This document shows positions 8,340-17,858 of a stretch of DNA of 64,000 nt, piece by piece. Positions within the stretch are counted from its first letter, which is position 1; the number at the start of each line of letters is the position of its first letter. Under the pieces are notes generated by a model. The model saw nothing but the letters and a program-made list of their open reading frames with translations, searched no databases and was not told where the DNA came from. Position numbers and translations under genes: made by a program. The DNA comes from Arthrobacter pigmenti (GTDB taxonomy: Bacteria; Actinomycetota; Actinomycetes; Actinomycetales; Micrococcaceae). Location of the stretch: NCBI RefSeq assembly GCF_011927905.1, contig NZ_JAATJL010000001.1, positions 186,001-250,000 on the forward strand, read 5' to 3'.

Positions 8340-9296
8340 TTAGGCAGCGGATTCGTTGGTTCTGTGCTGTGCCCGATGGAGTGCTCGGACGATGCGAGGC
8401 TTCAACTCCCGTTCGTTTGCCAGATCCGCCCACTCGATCCGCAGAATGGTCCAGCCCTCCTCCATCAGTGCCTTCTCCCGGCGTCGTTCCTGGAAGATCG
8501 CCTCGTCTGTAGGACGGTAATCGAAGTATTTGATCTTCCCGTCGAACTCGAGGGCGAGTTTCCACTCCTTCCACGCAAAATCGAGTCGGTGCTCACCGTT
8601 GCGGGTGAGCACTTTCTCCTGCTGCGTAGGGAGGGGAAGGCGCATGCGGCGAATGAAGTGGAGTGTGCGCGTCTCGCCGGGGGATTCCGAGAGGGGCGAA
8701 GCGTTCTCGAATACGTGCCGCGCGTTCGCGACGTTCTTATGACCGGCGAGAGTCTTCACTGTGGAGAGCATGGCAGCGTGGCTCGCGCCCTTGCTAAGGG
8801 CATGTTCTGCAACGATCAATGCTGACTCGTAAGGCAGTATGCGAGAACAGTCGACTGCCGTCTGCTCAAGAGTTGTGACCGGCAGGCCGTAGCGCTCAGT
8901 GGTCGATCCTTCCGGAAGCAGGGCGGTGTGAGGCACGACGTCGACGGCGTTGCCTCTGCGGGAGGCCTTGAACCGTTGCGTGAGATGGATTAGCGAATCT
9001 GCCCTCCACAGACTGAGTTCGTGCAGCCGAGCCGCTGTCGTGTGGCTGTAAGTGAGCATCCCGGAAGCACTGGGAAGCGAAGTATGGTGATGGACGAATA
9101 TCCGCAGCAACTCCTGGCGCGACGGAGAGAGAACGTTCCAGAATTCAGCAGGAACGTAACCACCGCGTCTTACGCGAACAAATTTGCCGTCAGCGACCAG
9201 ACGGGCGATCTTGCGTGAATCCATTCCGTCGCGTTGCAGATCGGCGGCACGCCACAGCGGAATGGTGGGCAAGCTCAGCGGAGATTCTTCGTTCAT
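8340..9296 (-). CDS. AbiEi-like N-terminal domain fused to DUF559 endonuclease-like domain
   Basis: 318 residues from ATG 9296; a GTG at 9341 would add 15. The N-terminal part (RDGMDSRKIARLVADGKFVR) resembles the winged helix of AbiEi-type antitoxins. The C-terminal part is a DUF559/Vsr-like nuclease fold with HRLDFAWKEWKLALEFDG and a later QERRREKALMEEGW helix. Such fusions are common single genes in actinobacteria and there is no adjacent AbiEii toxin, so this is not a complete type IV module. Function unknown, possibly nucleic-acid processing. Confidence 0.7.
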   Translation of the reverse strand: MNEESPLSLPTIPLWRAADLQRDGMDSRKIARLVADGKFVRVRRGGYVPAEFWNVLSPSRQELLRIFVHHHTSLPSASGMLTYSHTTAARLHELSLWRADSLIHLTQRFKASRRGNAVDVVPHTALLPEGSTTERYGLPVTTLEQTAVDCSRILPYESALIVAEHALSKGASHAAMLSTVKTLAGHKNVANARHVFENASPLSESPGETRTLHFIRRMRLPLPTQQEKVLTRNGEHRLDFAWKEWKLALEFDGKIKYFDYRPTDEAIFQERRREKALMEEGWTILRIEWADLANERELKPRIVRALHRAQHRTNESAA

Positions 9297-9399
9297 GAGA
9301 AACAGGATGACCTGCACACCCGGTTGAGGAAGTGCTTTCACGGCGTATGTGGAGAACTCGCCGGAAACAGCTACTTGGTGGAGGAGAGGTGACCTGCAG

Positions 9400-9485
9400 C
9401 TAACCCGCGGATCCGTTGAATGTACGCGGGCGGGGTTGCATCGATGGCACTCCGTACGCGCAGAGGGAACGGATCCGCGGGTTAG
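9400..9485. repeat. 18-bp perfect inverted repeat with 50-base spacer
   Basis: CTAACCCGCGGATCCGTT at 9400-9417 is exactly inverted at 9468-9485. It lies between the end of tgt and the start of the AbiEi/DUF559 gene, both on the minus strand. It has no T run, so a plain intrinsic terminator is doubtful. It could be a REP-like element, a cruciform, or a protein-binding site upstream of the nuclease-like gene. Confidence 0.7.
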
Positions 9486-9537
9486 GCGCGCCGGACGACC
9501 GCCGGACTGTACCGGGGAGGCCCGGGAGGTAGCGGCT

Positions 9538-10897
<1,360 letters not shown>

Positions 10898-10911
10898 CGC
10901 CCGGGCAGGGC

Positions 10912-11673
10912 CTACAGCTCGGATGTCAGCAACGGCTCCGATGACGGGTAGGAAGCTTGCCGGAAATCTTCCCAGCCGTCCCAGATATCGCGAAGAGCCC
11001 GAGCACCGAGGCCGTACGTCGTGACGGTCACCATGCTGGAACCGCCCTGGTCCGCGACGATCACTAGGCCCTCGCCGTGATCGGCGTACTCGGACACGGT
11101 CAGGCCCAGTTGGTTCTCTGTGCGGAACCACACGGTTCCGTTCAGCTCATGACCGTTGGGCAGTGTCAGCGAGTAGGAGTCCCCGGGCTGCTGTAATTGC
11201 TCGGCGTTCAGCTTCCCGATGATCGATTCGTCGGAGGCAGGCTCGCCCGAGAAGAACGCCGTACGCCGGGTCGCCGAGGGATGGCGTTCCAGGGCGAATC
11301 GGAGTTGCTGCAGGAACGTGACCCAACCTTCGGTGATCGCCTCTTCCGAATCGGCGCGCTCAAGAGTTACCAGCGTGCCGTCCTGGACGGGCTCAATGCG
11401 GAAGGTGTCACCGCCGTCAACAGTCAGGAATTTATGATCCGGACCCTCGACCACGGACGGCGCGAAATAGATGGAACGGATCTCCTCATCGAGACCCTCC
11501 GCCTCCCAGCCGAACCACTGCCGGACCAGGCGGGGTTCCCGAAGCATCAGCCATACCTGGCGGGCGTCTGCGTTGAGGTGCACACTCAGCGGGTCGGGCC
11601 CCTGAACGGGTACGTCGCGGGCGGGATGCCGCTCGGTGCTGGACTGTCGGAGGGAATCTGCCGAGTCACTCAT
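10912..11673 (-). CDS. SRPBCC (START/AHSA1-like) domain protein
   Basis: 253 residues from ATG 11673; a GTG nine bases earlier is possible. Residues about 25-130 show an AHSA1/SRPBCC pattern (LNADARQVWLMLREPRLVRQWFGW), followed later by GTLVTLERA and a long C-terminal helix region (ITEGWVTFLQQLRFALERH). A second beta-rich half (about 150-245) looks like a repeat of the same fold. The family binds hydrophobic ligands, and a specific role cannot be inferred. It sits downstream of an unrecognised gene on the same strand, 29 bases away, possibly as an operon. Confidence 0.7.
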   Translation of the reverse strand: MSDSADSLRQSSTERHPARDVPVQGPDPLSVHLNADARQVWLMLREPRLVRQWFGWEAEGLDEEIRSIYFAPSVVEGPDHKFLTVDGGDTFRIEPVQDGTLVTLERADSEEAITEGWVTFLQQLRFALERHPSATRRTAFFSGEPASDESIIGKLNAEQLQQPGDSYSLTLPNGHELNGTVWFRTENQLGLTVSEYADHGEGLVIVADQGGSSMVTVTTYGLGARALRDIWDGWEDFRQASYPSSEPLLTSEL

Positions 11674-11702
11674 GCGCGCCACTCTACTCTTGGGCCCGGT
11701 TC

Positions 11703-12554
11703 CTAACCAGAGGCGGAAAGTCGATGGTTCAGCGCCCTGATCGCAACGAGTTCATGGCCGATCCGCCGGTCCAGCGCATCCGCACCCAGCGCCTCGGACC
11801 CGCCGTGCGCCCGAAGGTAGAGCAGCACCGACAACCTCAGTCCGCGCCAATCCTTCTCGACGGCGGGATCACCAGCGGACCGCGCGATCTCCCGGTCGTA
11901 CAAATTCGGTTCGTTCAGCTGCCGCTGCCTGACCGCCCCGGCAAGCTTGGCCTTCAGCGGGTCCGTCTCGGCGTCGCCCGCCGTTCGCAGGGAGGTGGCG
12001 TAGGCCGCGGCGCGGGGGCCGTCGTCGTCGTAAGTCAGGTGCGCGGCGAGGGCCAGGCAGCCCTCAATAGGATTCCAGCGGCCGAAGTTGCCGTCAAAGG
12101 GCTGGTCCATCAGGAGATCGCAGACCTTCAGCGCGCTCGGCGCATCCGCGAGGTCAACGTAGAGGGTCATGGCTAGGTCGCGGATGTCCTGGAGGTTGCT
12201 GCCTGACTTGAAGTTCACGCCCCGGCCCAGGCGCTCGGCCAGCTCGTGCACCCGCGGGCTCTCCGGATGCACGGCAGCGACATGCGCGATCAGTGCCTCC
12301 GGCGAACCCTCATCGGCTGTCATCACTTCCTCGCGAGCTTCCGCCTGAACCGTGGACCCGGAGGCTATCCGAAGGGTTTCGCCGCCCTCCAGGGTGGCCA
12401 GCACAACGGCCGGCACTCCGAAGTCGTCCGGCTCGACGGCGACATCCACCACTTCGCGCGTGCCCTCGCCGTCCGGGAGGAGAAGCCTGCGGCCCGCGCT
12501 CACTGCCTCTGCGGCAAGCGGTTGAACCCGTACGGCCACGTGGCTGTCGATCAT
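11703..12554 (-). CDS. Uncharacterised protein, acidic, no export signal
   Basis: 283 residues, not confidently recognised. An N-terminal beta-rich part (about 1-75, with RRLLLPDGEGTREVVDVAV) is followed by a mainly alpha-helical part with Ala/Leu-rich repeats that could be TPR-like. There is no signal peptide or membrane segment. ATG at 12554 with GAGG upstream. Codon use matches its neighbours. It probably shares a transcript with the SRPBCC gene downstream. Confidence 0.6.
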   Translation of the reverse strand: MIDSHVAVRVQPLAAEAVSAGRRLLLPDGEGTREVVDVAVEPDDFGVPAVVLATLEGGETLRIASGSTVQAEAREEVMTADEGSPEALIAHVAAVHPESPRVHELAERLGRGVNFKSGSNLQDIRDLAMTLYVDLADAPSALKVCDLLMDQPFDGNFGRWNPIEGCLALAAHLTYDDDGPRAAAYATSLRTAGDAETDPLKAKLAGAVRQRQLNEPNLYDREIARSAGDPAVEKDWRGLRLSVLLYLRAHGGSEALGADALDRRIGHELVAIRALNHRLSASG

Positions 12555-12615
12555 CGAAGAATCCCTACCTCACTGCAGCTAAGACCCCCCGAGTATATAA
12601 AGAAACGGTAACGGG

Positions 12616-13155
12616 TCAGCGGGTCCAACCGGCGTAGGCCAGCGCCTGCCGGAGCAGGCTGTCCCGGCCACCGGAGAATTCGGCACTTACTTCCGGGCTC
12701 AGGGCCTCTTCGGGTGTGAGCCAGGTCAGCTCGAGGGCATCCTGGCGGGGGTTGCACTCGCCGGTGACCGGGATCAGGTAGGCGAGCGCGACGGCGTGCT
12801 GCCGGTCATCGGTGAGTCCGGTTTCCGACGGCGACGGGAAGTACTCGGCGATCGTGAACGGGACCGGACACGGCGGCAGCTGGGGGAGTGCGAAGGGTCC
12901 GAGGTCCTTCTCCAGATGGCGCAACAGTGCGGCGCGGATGGTTTCGCGGTACATGACACGCCCCGTGACGAACGTGCGCACCATCTCGCCCTGATCATTA
13001 GCCTGCAGCAGCAGCCCTACCTCGGTGACGTAGCCCAGGGAATCGCACCGGACAGGGATCGCCTCCACGTACACCATGGGAAGCCGACGGCGTGCCTCGT
13101 ACAGGTCATCCTCATTGAGCCACCCGGGGTTGGGGTCTGGAGTGCGCAGGTTCAT
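12616..13155 (-). CDS. NUDIX-fold protein (DUF4916-like)
   Basis: 179 residues from ATG 13155 (GAAGG upstream); the frame remains open further upstream but with non-protein-like composition. It resembles the DUF4916 NUDIX-type family: EAIPVRCDSLGYVTEVGLLLQ strand region, then RETIRAALLRHLEKDLG in place of the NUDIX box, and LELTWLTPEEAL at the C-terminal end. The canonical GX5EX7REUXEEXGU box is degenerate, so classic pyrophosphohydrolase chemistry is uncertain. Confidence 0.7.
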   Translation of the reverse strand: MNLRTPDPNPGWLNEDDLYEARRRLPMVYVEAIPVRCDSLGYVTEVGLLLQANDQGEMVRTFVTGRVMYRETIRAALLRHLEKDLGPFALPQLPPCPVPFTIAEYFPSPSETGLTDDRQHAVALAYLIPVTGECNPRQDALELTWLTPEEALSPEVSAEFSGGRDSLLRQALAYAGWTR

Positions 13156-13237
13156 ACCTTCAGTTTTATAGCAGACGAGAACCCACGCCGTCCTGACGCG
13201 CTGCACTTCGGCCATCGGCTGAATCTGCAGCGCGTGC

Positions 13238-13936
13238 TCAAGAGGCGGCGTGATCCTTGTAACCGTAGAGATCCTCCTGCCACTCGTTGACCCAGATCTC
13301 GCCGCCGTCGGGATTGGGCAGGCGGAGTGAACGCCCGTAGTTTTCATCGATCAGGGTCGCCGTGACGCCTTCGCTGCGCAACCGCTGCTGAAGTACCTCC
13401 ACGTTGCCGGTGAATTCGAAAGCCAGCTCCGCGCCGTCGTCGTCGGCTGCGTGCAGGGCCAGCATGCCGCCGTTCTTCGCGGTGAAGTCGAGCCACGCGC
13501 CGGCGTCCGAACTGCGGCGCTTCTTCGCACCGATGTCCGTGAACACCTTCTCCGCAGCGGCGGTGTCCTGGGTGTACCAGATGGGCATTACCGCGAGGCC
13601 CTTTGCGGCAGGTTGCTCCCCGGTGAGGGTTTCGTAGGCAAGGAACACCCGCCCGTTCGGCGCTGTCACCTGGGCGGCCGGGCCGTCGTTGGTGTAAACG
13701 ACGACGGCGTCAGTGCCGGCTTCCGCTGTGCGCCTGGCGAACTCGCTCACGGAGCCGACTTCGAAGTTGAGCTGGGTCGACGGTTGGTCTGCGGTGTGCA
13801 CTGCGACCCTCCCGCTGCTCGCCTCGAAGACCTGCCATCCGTCCGCGTCCTCGACCAGCGTCAGGCCGAGTGCGGTGAAGAGTTTGCCGAAGCCGCTGTA
13901 GTTCGGTGTGAATATGATCGGCCGTACCCTGAGCAT
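13238..13936 (-). CDS. VOC (glyoxalase-like) superfamily protein
   Basis: 232 residues with two VOC-type modules (about 3-105 and 115-228). Typical signatures are FTPNYSGFGKLFTALGLTLV and IWYTQDTAAAEKVFTDIGAK, with LRLPNPDGGEIWVNEW in the second. VOC proteins are metal-dependent lyases, dioxygenases or drug-binding proteins; the metal ligands are not obvious here. Its ATG overlaps the stop of the preceding small RHH gene (TAATG), so the pair is coupled. A good ribosome site (GGAGGAG) lies inside that gene. Confidence 0.75.
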   Translation of the reverse strand: MLRVRPIIFTPNYSGFGKLFTALGLTLVEDADGWQVFEASSGRVAVHTADQPSTQLNFEVGSVSEFARRTAEAGTDAVVVYTNDGPAAQVTAPNGRVFLAYETLTGEQPAAKGLAVMPIWYTQDTAAAEKVFTDIGAKKRRSSDAGAWLDFTAKNGGMLALHAADDDGAELAFEFTGNVEVLQQRLRSEGVTATLIDENYGRSLRLPNPDGGEIWVNEWQEDLYGYKDHAAS

Positions 13937-14079
13937 TACTTCTCCTCCACATAGTTGCGAAGCACTTTCTCGACGAGGGCGGACAGGCTCTGCCCCTCGT
14001 CGATGCTCCTGTGTTTGACCGCACGGACGAGGTCCGCCGGTAGGTAGACATTGAACTGAACCTTTGCTTCCGCTGTCAT
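13936..14079 (-). CDS. 47-residue ribbon-helix-helix protein
   Basis: Short gene starting at ATG 14079. It reads [19 protein letters not shown], then a helix with [21 protein letters not shown]. That is a textbook RHH pattern: a short beta strand (VQFNVYLP) followed by two helices ([10 protein letters not shown] and [10 protein letters not shown]). It ends in TAATG, which starts the VOC gene, so it is likely a dedicated repressor or antitoxin-like partner of that gene. An 8-bp palindrome, TGCTAGCA (14088-14095), lies 9 bases upstream and could be its operator. Confidence 0.8.
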   Translation of the reverse strand: MTAEAKVQFNVYLPADLVRAVKHRSIDEGQSLSALVEKVLRNYVEEK

Positions 14080-14087
14080 GGCTAAAA

Positions 14088-14095
14088 TGCTAGCA
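14088..14095. promoter_or_regulatory. Candidate RHH operator TGCTAGCA
   Basis: A perfect 8-bp palindrome in the 49-bp gap between the divergent RHH and YdeI genes. RHH dimers usually bind short palindromes of this size next to their own start. A TCTAGA palindrome follows at about 14097-14102. This assignment rests on position only. Confidence 0.35.
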
Positions 14096-14128
14096 ATCTA
14101 GAATCATCCCGTCCAGTATTCTCGACCC

Positions 14129-14719
14129 ATGGCCGTCGAACTCCCCGAACTCCTGTTGCCCGACGCCCCTGCGTGGCGGGCGTGGCTCGAAGCCAGCCAC
14201 GCGACGTCGTCGGGTGTGTGGCTTGTCCTCCACAAGAAGGGTGGCGACACCACGTCCTTGACCTATGCGCAGGCGTTGGACGAGGCGCTGTGTTTCGGCT
14301 GGATTGATGGACAGGCGAAACGGCGCGACGACGGCAGCACCTTCCAGCGCTTCACCCTGCGCGGACCGCGCAGCATGTGGTCGCTGCGGAATGTCGGCTA
14401 CATTGATCGGCTTGAGGCTGAGGGCAGGATGCGCGACGCCGGTCGTGTCGCCGTTGAGCAGGCGAAGGCCGATGGGCGGTGGGAGCGGGCCTATGCCGGG
14501 CCGGCCGGCGCGGTTGTGCCGGATGATCTGGCGGCCGCAATAGCGGCGAACGCGGATGCGCAGGCCATGTTTGGCGTGCTGACTTCCCAGAACCGGTTTG
14601 CGCTGATCTTCCGGCTGAACCAACTCAAGACCGAGGTTGCACGCCGGCGGAAGATCGCCGGGTTCGTGGAGATGCTGGCACGGCATGAGTTGCCGTATCC
14701 GCAGAGACGGATGCCATGA
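14129..14719 (+). CDS. YdeI/OmpD-associated family protein
   Basis: 196 residues. It shows the longer YdeI layout: WRAWLEASHATSSGVWLVLHKK, the LTYAQALDEALCFGWIDGQ helix, a RFTLRGPRSMWSLRN segment, and a C-terminal NRFALIFRLNQLKTEVARRRKI. The function is unproven; the family name comes from bacteriocin-protection phenotypes. ATG at 14129. It is divergent from the RHH/VOC pair. Confidence 0.8.
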   Translation: MAVELPELLLPDAPAWRAWLEASHATSSGVWLVLHKKGGDTTSLTYAQALDEALCFGWIDGQAKRRDDGSTFQRFTLRGPRSMWSLRNVGYIDRLEAEGRMRDAGRVAVEQAKADGRWERAYAGPAGAVVPDDLAAAIAANADAQAMFGVLTSQNRFALIFRLNQLKTEVARRRKIAGFVEMLARHELPYPQRRMP

Positions 14720-14721
14720 GT

Positions 14722-15153
14722 TCAGGTCGCCCGGTTCGGGTTGATCACTGTTAGGCCGCGTTGAAGTGCGGCCTCGAGCAGAGGTCCGTCTCCGCTGACC
14801 ATAGCTGTATTCTCGCTGGCCAGGGCGAGCGCGGATGCAAGGTGAACGGCGTCGTAACCCCTTAGTCCGTGATCGATCGAGAGGCGTCCCGCCGCTGTGA
14901 GAATGGCGGGTGATACTGAAAGCAAGGTGAGATCCCCTGTGAGGGTCTCCAGGCGGGATACATGATTATTAAGGGCAGCCTGGTCGATTCTGCCCATCCG
15001 GCACGCCATAGCCAGAGCGGCAGTGCCCTCGACCCGGATGAGATCGGAAGACGCAACAACCTCTGACCGCGCCCATACCTCCATGGCGAGAGTGCTCGAC
15101 GGTTCCTGAATGAGGAGGGGAATGAGCGCCGACGTGTCGAAGTAAGCGATCAA
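14722..15153 (-). CDS. PIN-domain toxin (VapC type)
   Basis: 143 residues with PIN acidic residues in place: Asp6 (YFDTSALIPLL), Glu near 42 (RVEGTAALA), and the DAVHLASAL Asp. VapC proteins are Mg-dependent RNases, often cutting tRNA or rRNA. Start is TTG at 15153, overlapping the antitoxin stop (TTGA), so translation is coupled to the antitoxin. The module ends three bases after the YdeI stop on the opposite strand. Confidence 0.85.
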   Translation of the reverse strand: MIAYFDTSALIPLLIQEPSSTLAMEVWARSEVVASSDLIRVEGTAALAMACRMGRIDQAALNNHVSRLETLTGDLTLLSVSPAILTAAGRLSIDHGLRGYDAVHLASALALASENTAMVSGDGPLLEAALQRGLTVINPNRAT

Positions 15154-15407
15154 CGGCGCTGGTCGGCTACCAGGTCCGACACCGTACCCTGTGTAGGTGT
15201 TGGATCCGGTACGGTTCTGGCGCGGCGAACCGGTGCGGTGGCAAGTTGGGCGGCCAGTAACTCTTCGAGCAAGGAACTTTCAGCAATAGGAACAATGCGC
15301 GCTACTGCACGCCCATGATCTGTGATGGTCACTGGCGTGCCGGCGCTCGCCGCCATGACATGGTCGCTCAAGTGGTTTCTGAGTTCGCGCATTCCGACTC
15401 TGGTCAT
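15150..15407 (-). CDS. Phd/YefM-type antitoxin
   Basis: 85 residues. N-terminal Phd fold: MRELRNHLSDHVMAASAGTPV, TITDHGRAVARIVPI. The proline-rich, disordered C-terminus is the part that usually wraps the PIN toxin. ATG 15407 with AGGA upstream. Together with the PIN gene it forms a complete module of the VapBC type. Autorepression is expected through the palindromes just upstream. Confidence 0.85.
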   Translation of the reverse strand: MTRVGMRELRNHLSDHVMAASAGTPVTITDHGRAVARIVPIAESSLLEELLAAQLATAPVRRARTVPDPTPTQGTVSDLVADQRR

Positions 15408-15428
15408 GAAGCCAATTCCTACCTATGG

Positions 15429-15456
15429 GTACACATTTCTGAGTCGATTGTATACA
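15429..15456 (-). promoter_or_regulatory. Candidate antitoxin operator
   Basis: Between the antitoxin ATG and the GNAT stop lie GTACACA (15430-15436) and the perfect palindrome TGTATACA (15449-15456), about two helical turns apart. Phd-type antitoxins bind such short palindromes. This is inferred from position. Confidence 0.35.
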
Positions 15457-15461
15457 CAGAA

Positions 15462-15974
15462 TCACAAAGTGGCGGGGTCGATCTTCACCATTCCAACCGA
15501 GGCGTAGATACGGCTGGCCGAAGGCGAAGTCCCTTCGCCGACGCGCAGGGCAAGTTGGGCGTGTCCCTCGTTGAGGCAGGCCCCGGCACTGCGCTCCAGA
15601 AGGACGCGGCCGGCTCCGTTGCCTTGCCACCGCGGATCGACGAATAGATCGATGACGAAAGGACATCTCAGCTTGGGGTCCCACGGAGATCGTTCCACCA
15701 CGAGAATCGCCCCAACCAGATCGTCGCGGTGATACGCGCAAAGCGAAGCTCCAGCCAACAGTGTGCCGAACTCGCCTGCGAAACTTTCGAGCATCTCCGT
15801 CCGTGCTTCGTCGAGGTTCGACGCCGCAATGCCGGGTGGGTATGCGCGGAGATAGGCCTGTGCAAGGCCATCTACGTCCTGCGCGGTGACCGGTCGGTAG
15901 TCGAATTGGCTGGCGCCGGCATGGCGTGAGGCTGCGATCGTTGCGCAATCGCCAATGAGAGTTGCAGAAGGCAT
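15462..15974 (-). CDS. GNAT-family N-acetyltransferase
   Basis: 170 residues. Acetyl-CoA-binding motif A is visible: VIDLFVDPRWQGNGAGRVLLE (Q-x-x-G-x-G), preceded by DDLVGAILVVE and followed by a LALRVGEGTSPSASRIYASVG motif B-like region. The acceptor substrate is unknown. ATG 15974 with GGGG upstream. The first 20 residues are not part of the fold and may be a linker. Confidence 0.8.
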   Translation of the reverse strand: MPSATLIGDCATIAASRHAGASQFDYRPVTAQDVDGLAQAYLRAYPPGIAASNLDEARTEMLESFAGEFGTLLAGASLCAYHRDDLVGAILVVERSPWDPKLRCPFVIDLFVDPRWQGNGAGRVLLERSAGACLNEGHAQLALRVGEGTSPSASRIYASVGMVKIDPATL

Positions 15975-16093
15975 AGTGATCCCCTTTGTAGCGGAGTAGT
16001 GAACTCATGATTGACGAGATGAGGCACAGCTACGAACGGGTCATGCAACCACCGTATACGTCTCCCGCGACGCGGGTCGGTGTTCCTGGCGTT

Positions 16094-16483
16094 CTACTTC
16101 GCGCCTGAGCCACCCAGCCGGAAGAGCGTGAACCCGCCGGTGCCAGCAATAAGTGCAACTGGCAGTGAGCCGTCCGACCATGCCGGACCTGCCCCGCTCA
16201 CGGTAAGCCCGTTCCAACCGATACCAAGAAAAAGAGCAAGTCCGACGACGGCGGGGGCCAGCACCTGCCGGACTGTCGCGTTCCCGCCGCGAACCCTGAG
16301 CGAACGGACCGATCCCGCCGCCAGGAGGGCGAGCAGGGCGCCGAGAACGACCGGAAACGCAGGAATACCAAGCAGCTTCGTCGCGATCAGGAGCATCACC
16401 GCGCAGACCGGCAGTCCAATCACCAGTAGCGCTGGCGCGCCGAAGAAACGGTCCGTTTTGATGCGTGATGAGTGAGGTTCCAC
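16094..16483 (-). CDS. Small membrane protein, unknown
   Basis: 129 residues from GTG 16483, which has GGAAGG seven bases upstream. The same frame is open much further, but upstream it overlaps the TspO-like gene and lacks protein character. Three or four hydrophobic segments are seen (about 15-35, 40-58, 70-90 and 105-122). Not recognised. It lies 56 bases downstream of the TspO-like gene and probably belongs to the same transcript. Confidence 0.6.
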   Translation of the reverse strand: MEPHSSRIKTDRFFGAPALLVIGLPVCAVMLLIATKLLGIPAFPVVLGALLALLAAGSVRSLRVRGGNATVRQVLAPAVVGLALFLGIGWNGLTVSGAGPAWSDGSLPVALIAGTGGFTLFRLGGSGAK

Positions 16484-16539
16484 AATGCCTTCCGGTTTGA
16501 ATCCACCCAGTATTCCGCACAGTGGGCCCTGCACTGCGC

Positions 16540-17319
16540 TCAGGCCCGCAACGAAACCTTCCGGATACGAATCGCAACCGTTGCCAACACCACCGCAGCG
16601 GCCGCAACCGCGGCGGCGACCGCCGTCGTCGTCGACTCCGGCGCCATTGTCCTGCCGACCGCAATCCAGACCAGACCCCAACCAATCGCCGCGGCGACGG
16701 CCAGTCGACCATGGCCCAACACCGCGAGCAACACTCCCACCAGAACGACGACGGCGAGCACCGCCCCCGCCCAAATGCCAGGGCTGATGCTCCAGCCCGT
16801 GAAACCGGCCGCAGACAGTACGGCGGCGATATTCGCACACACAGCAACGCAGACCCAGCCCAGATACAGGCCGAGCGTACCGTCCACAATCACAGCTTCG
16901 AGGAGTGATTGGGGTTTGCGGGAGGTGTAGATGCGGAATGTGATGGCAAGAACGGCTAGAAGCACAACGATGATCGGGACGCTGAGGAAGAGCAGGCCCG
17001 CCTGGATGGACAGGATCCAGGCCGCGTTCAACAGCATTGACCCGGCAACCCACCAACCAAGCAGGCGCTGGCGTTCGGACGTTCTCTGGGACGGCGCCCA
17101 CTGGAGGGCCGTGTACGCACCGAGGCCGGCGTAGATGACAGTCCAGATGGTGAAGGCGGCGCCGGCAGGCGCCAGGAGAGTGGCGTCAGCGCTGAGCGCG
17201 CCGCCGGCAGCCTGCGCAATCGGGGTCCCGCCGAAAGCCCCCGAACCTATGGCTGAACCAACAATGCAGAGGATGAACGCGGCGGTTACGCCGATCTGTC
17301 GCACGCGGTCGGAATTCAC
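16540..17319 (-). CDS. TspO/MBR-like polytopic membrane protein (paralog of 43819-45096)
   Basis: 259 residues from GTG 17319 (GGAG eight bases upstream; a TTG at 17358 is rejected). About eight hydrophobic helices. It has a TspO-like signature region: AFTIWTVIYAGLGAYTALQW, then LLNAAWILSIQAGL and VDGTLGLYLGWV. TspO proteins bind porphyrins or cholesterol-like ligands, and the role in this lineage is unknown. The same three landmarks occur in the protein encoded at 43819-45096, so the two are paralogs. Confidence 0.75.
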   Translation of the reverse strand: MNSDRVRQIGVTAAFILCIVGSAIGSGAFGGTPIAQAAGGALSADATLLAPAGAAFTIWTVIYAGLGAYTALQWAPSQRTSERQRLLGWWVAGSMLLNAAWILSIQAGLLFLSVPIIVVLLAVLAITFRIYTSRKPQSLLEAVIVDGTLGLYLGWVCVAVCANIAAVLSAAGFTGWSISPGIWAGAVLAVVVLVGVLLAVLGHGRLAVAAAIGWGLVWIAVGRTMAPESTTTAVAAAVAAAAVVLATVAIRIRKVSLRA

Positions 17320-17372
17320 GAAGACGCTCCTAGGTAGACTATCTCCACCATAGAACAATCAGTAGGACTAGT

Positions 17373-17858
17373 TTAACGGCGGAGCGCTCGGAGATACCGC
17401 CGTCGGACTATGCGTTGGGCAACCAAAAGCGCCGGGAAGAGCGTCCGCCAAGGTTGCTGAGCCGCCGCACGCGTGAGGGAGCGAACCGTCAGCAGTACTT
17501 CATCGCCCCGCCGGTGCACAATGAACGCTTCCTCACCGCACACAGGATGGCCGGGCAGTGTGCGGTAGGAGAAACCGCTCCGATCGCTTTCCCGGACGAC
17601 GGACACTACTTCGATCGGTTCACGGATGCTGAACCCCAGCACCCGTGCGGTGACGATGAGCCGCTGGCCGGGATGAATGGAGACGTCCGAGCCCACGGTG
17701 AAGCCGCTCCGGGTTTTCACTCGCCACAGCAGCACGTCTTCAGCGGCGCGCTGCCACGCCTGGTCGCCGTGTCCGACGACGGCGGTAGCCTCCGACCGGC
17801 GGTAGGCGCTGTCGGACGGAGGCCAGGCGGGAAGCTCAGGAGCGGTCGACGCGATCAA
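17373..17858 (-). CDS. DUF1990-family protein
   Basis: 161 residues. DUF1990 landmarks: WQRAAEDVLLWRVKTRSGFTV, a SIHPGQRLIVTARVLG segment, FSYRTLPGHPVCGEEAFIVH and LFPALLVAQRIVRRRYLRALR at the C-terminus. No function is established. Start is TTG at 17858, overlapping the stop of the membrane-protein gene upstream (TTGA), so the two are coupled. Confidence 0.8.
   Translation of the reverse strand: MIASTAPELPAWPPSDSAYRRSEATAVVGHGDQAWQRAAEDVLLWRVKTRSGFTVGSDVSIHPGQRLIVTARVLGFSIREPIEVVSVVRESDRSGFSYRTLPGHPVCGEEAFIVHRRGDEVLLTVRSLTRAAAQQPWRTLFPALLVAQRIVRRRYLRALRR

Noticed and set aside
8340..9296. Complete type IV toxin-antitoxin system
   Set aside because: There is no AbiEii nucleotidyltransferase gene next to it.
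16484..17101. Long reading frame extending the small membrane protein upstream
   Set aside because: It lies antiparallel in frame to the TspO-like gene body with no protein features; GTG 16483 has a good ribosome site.
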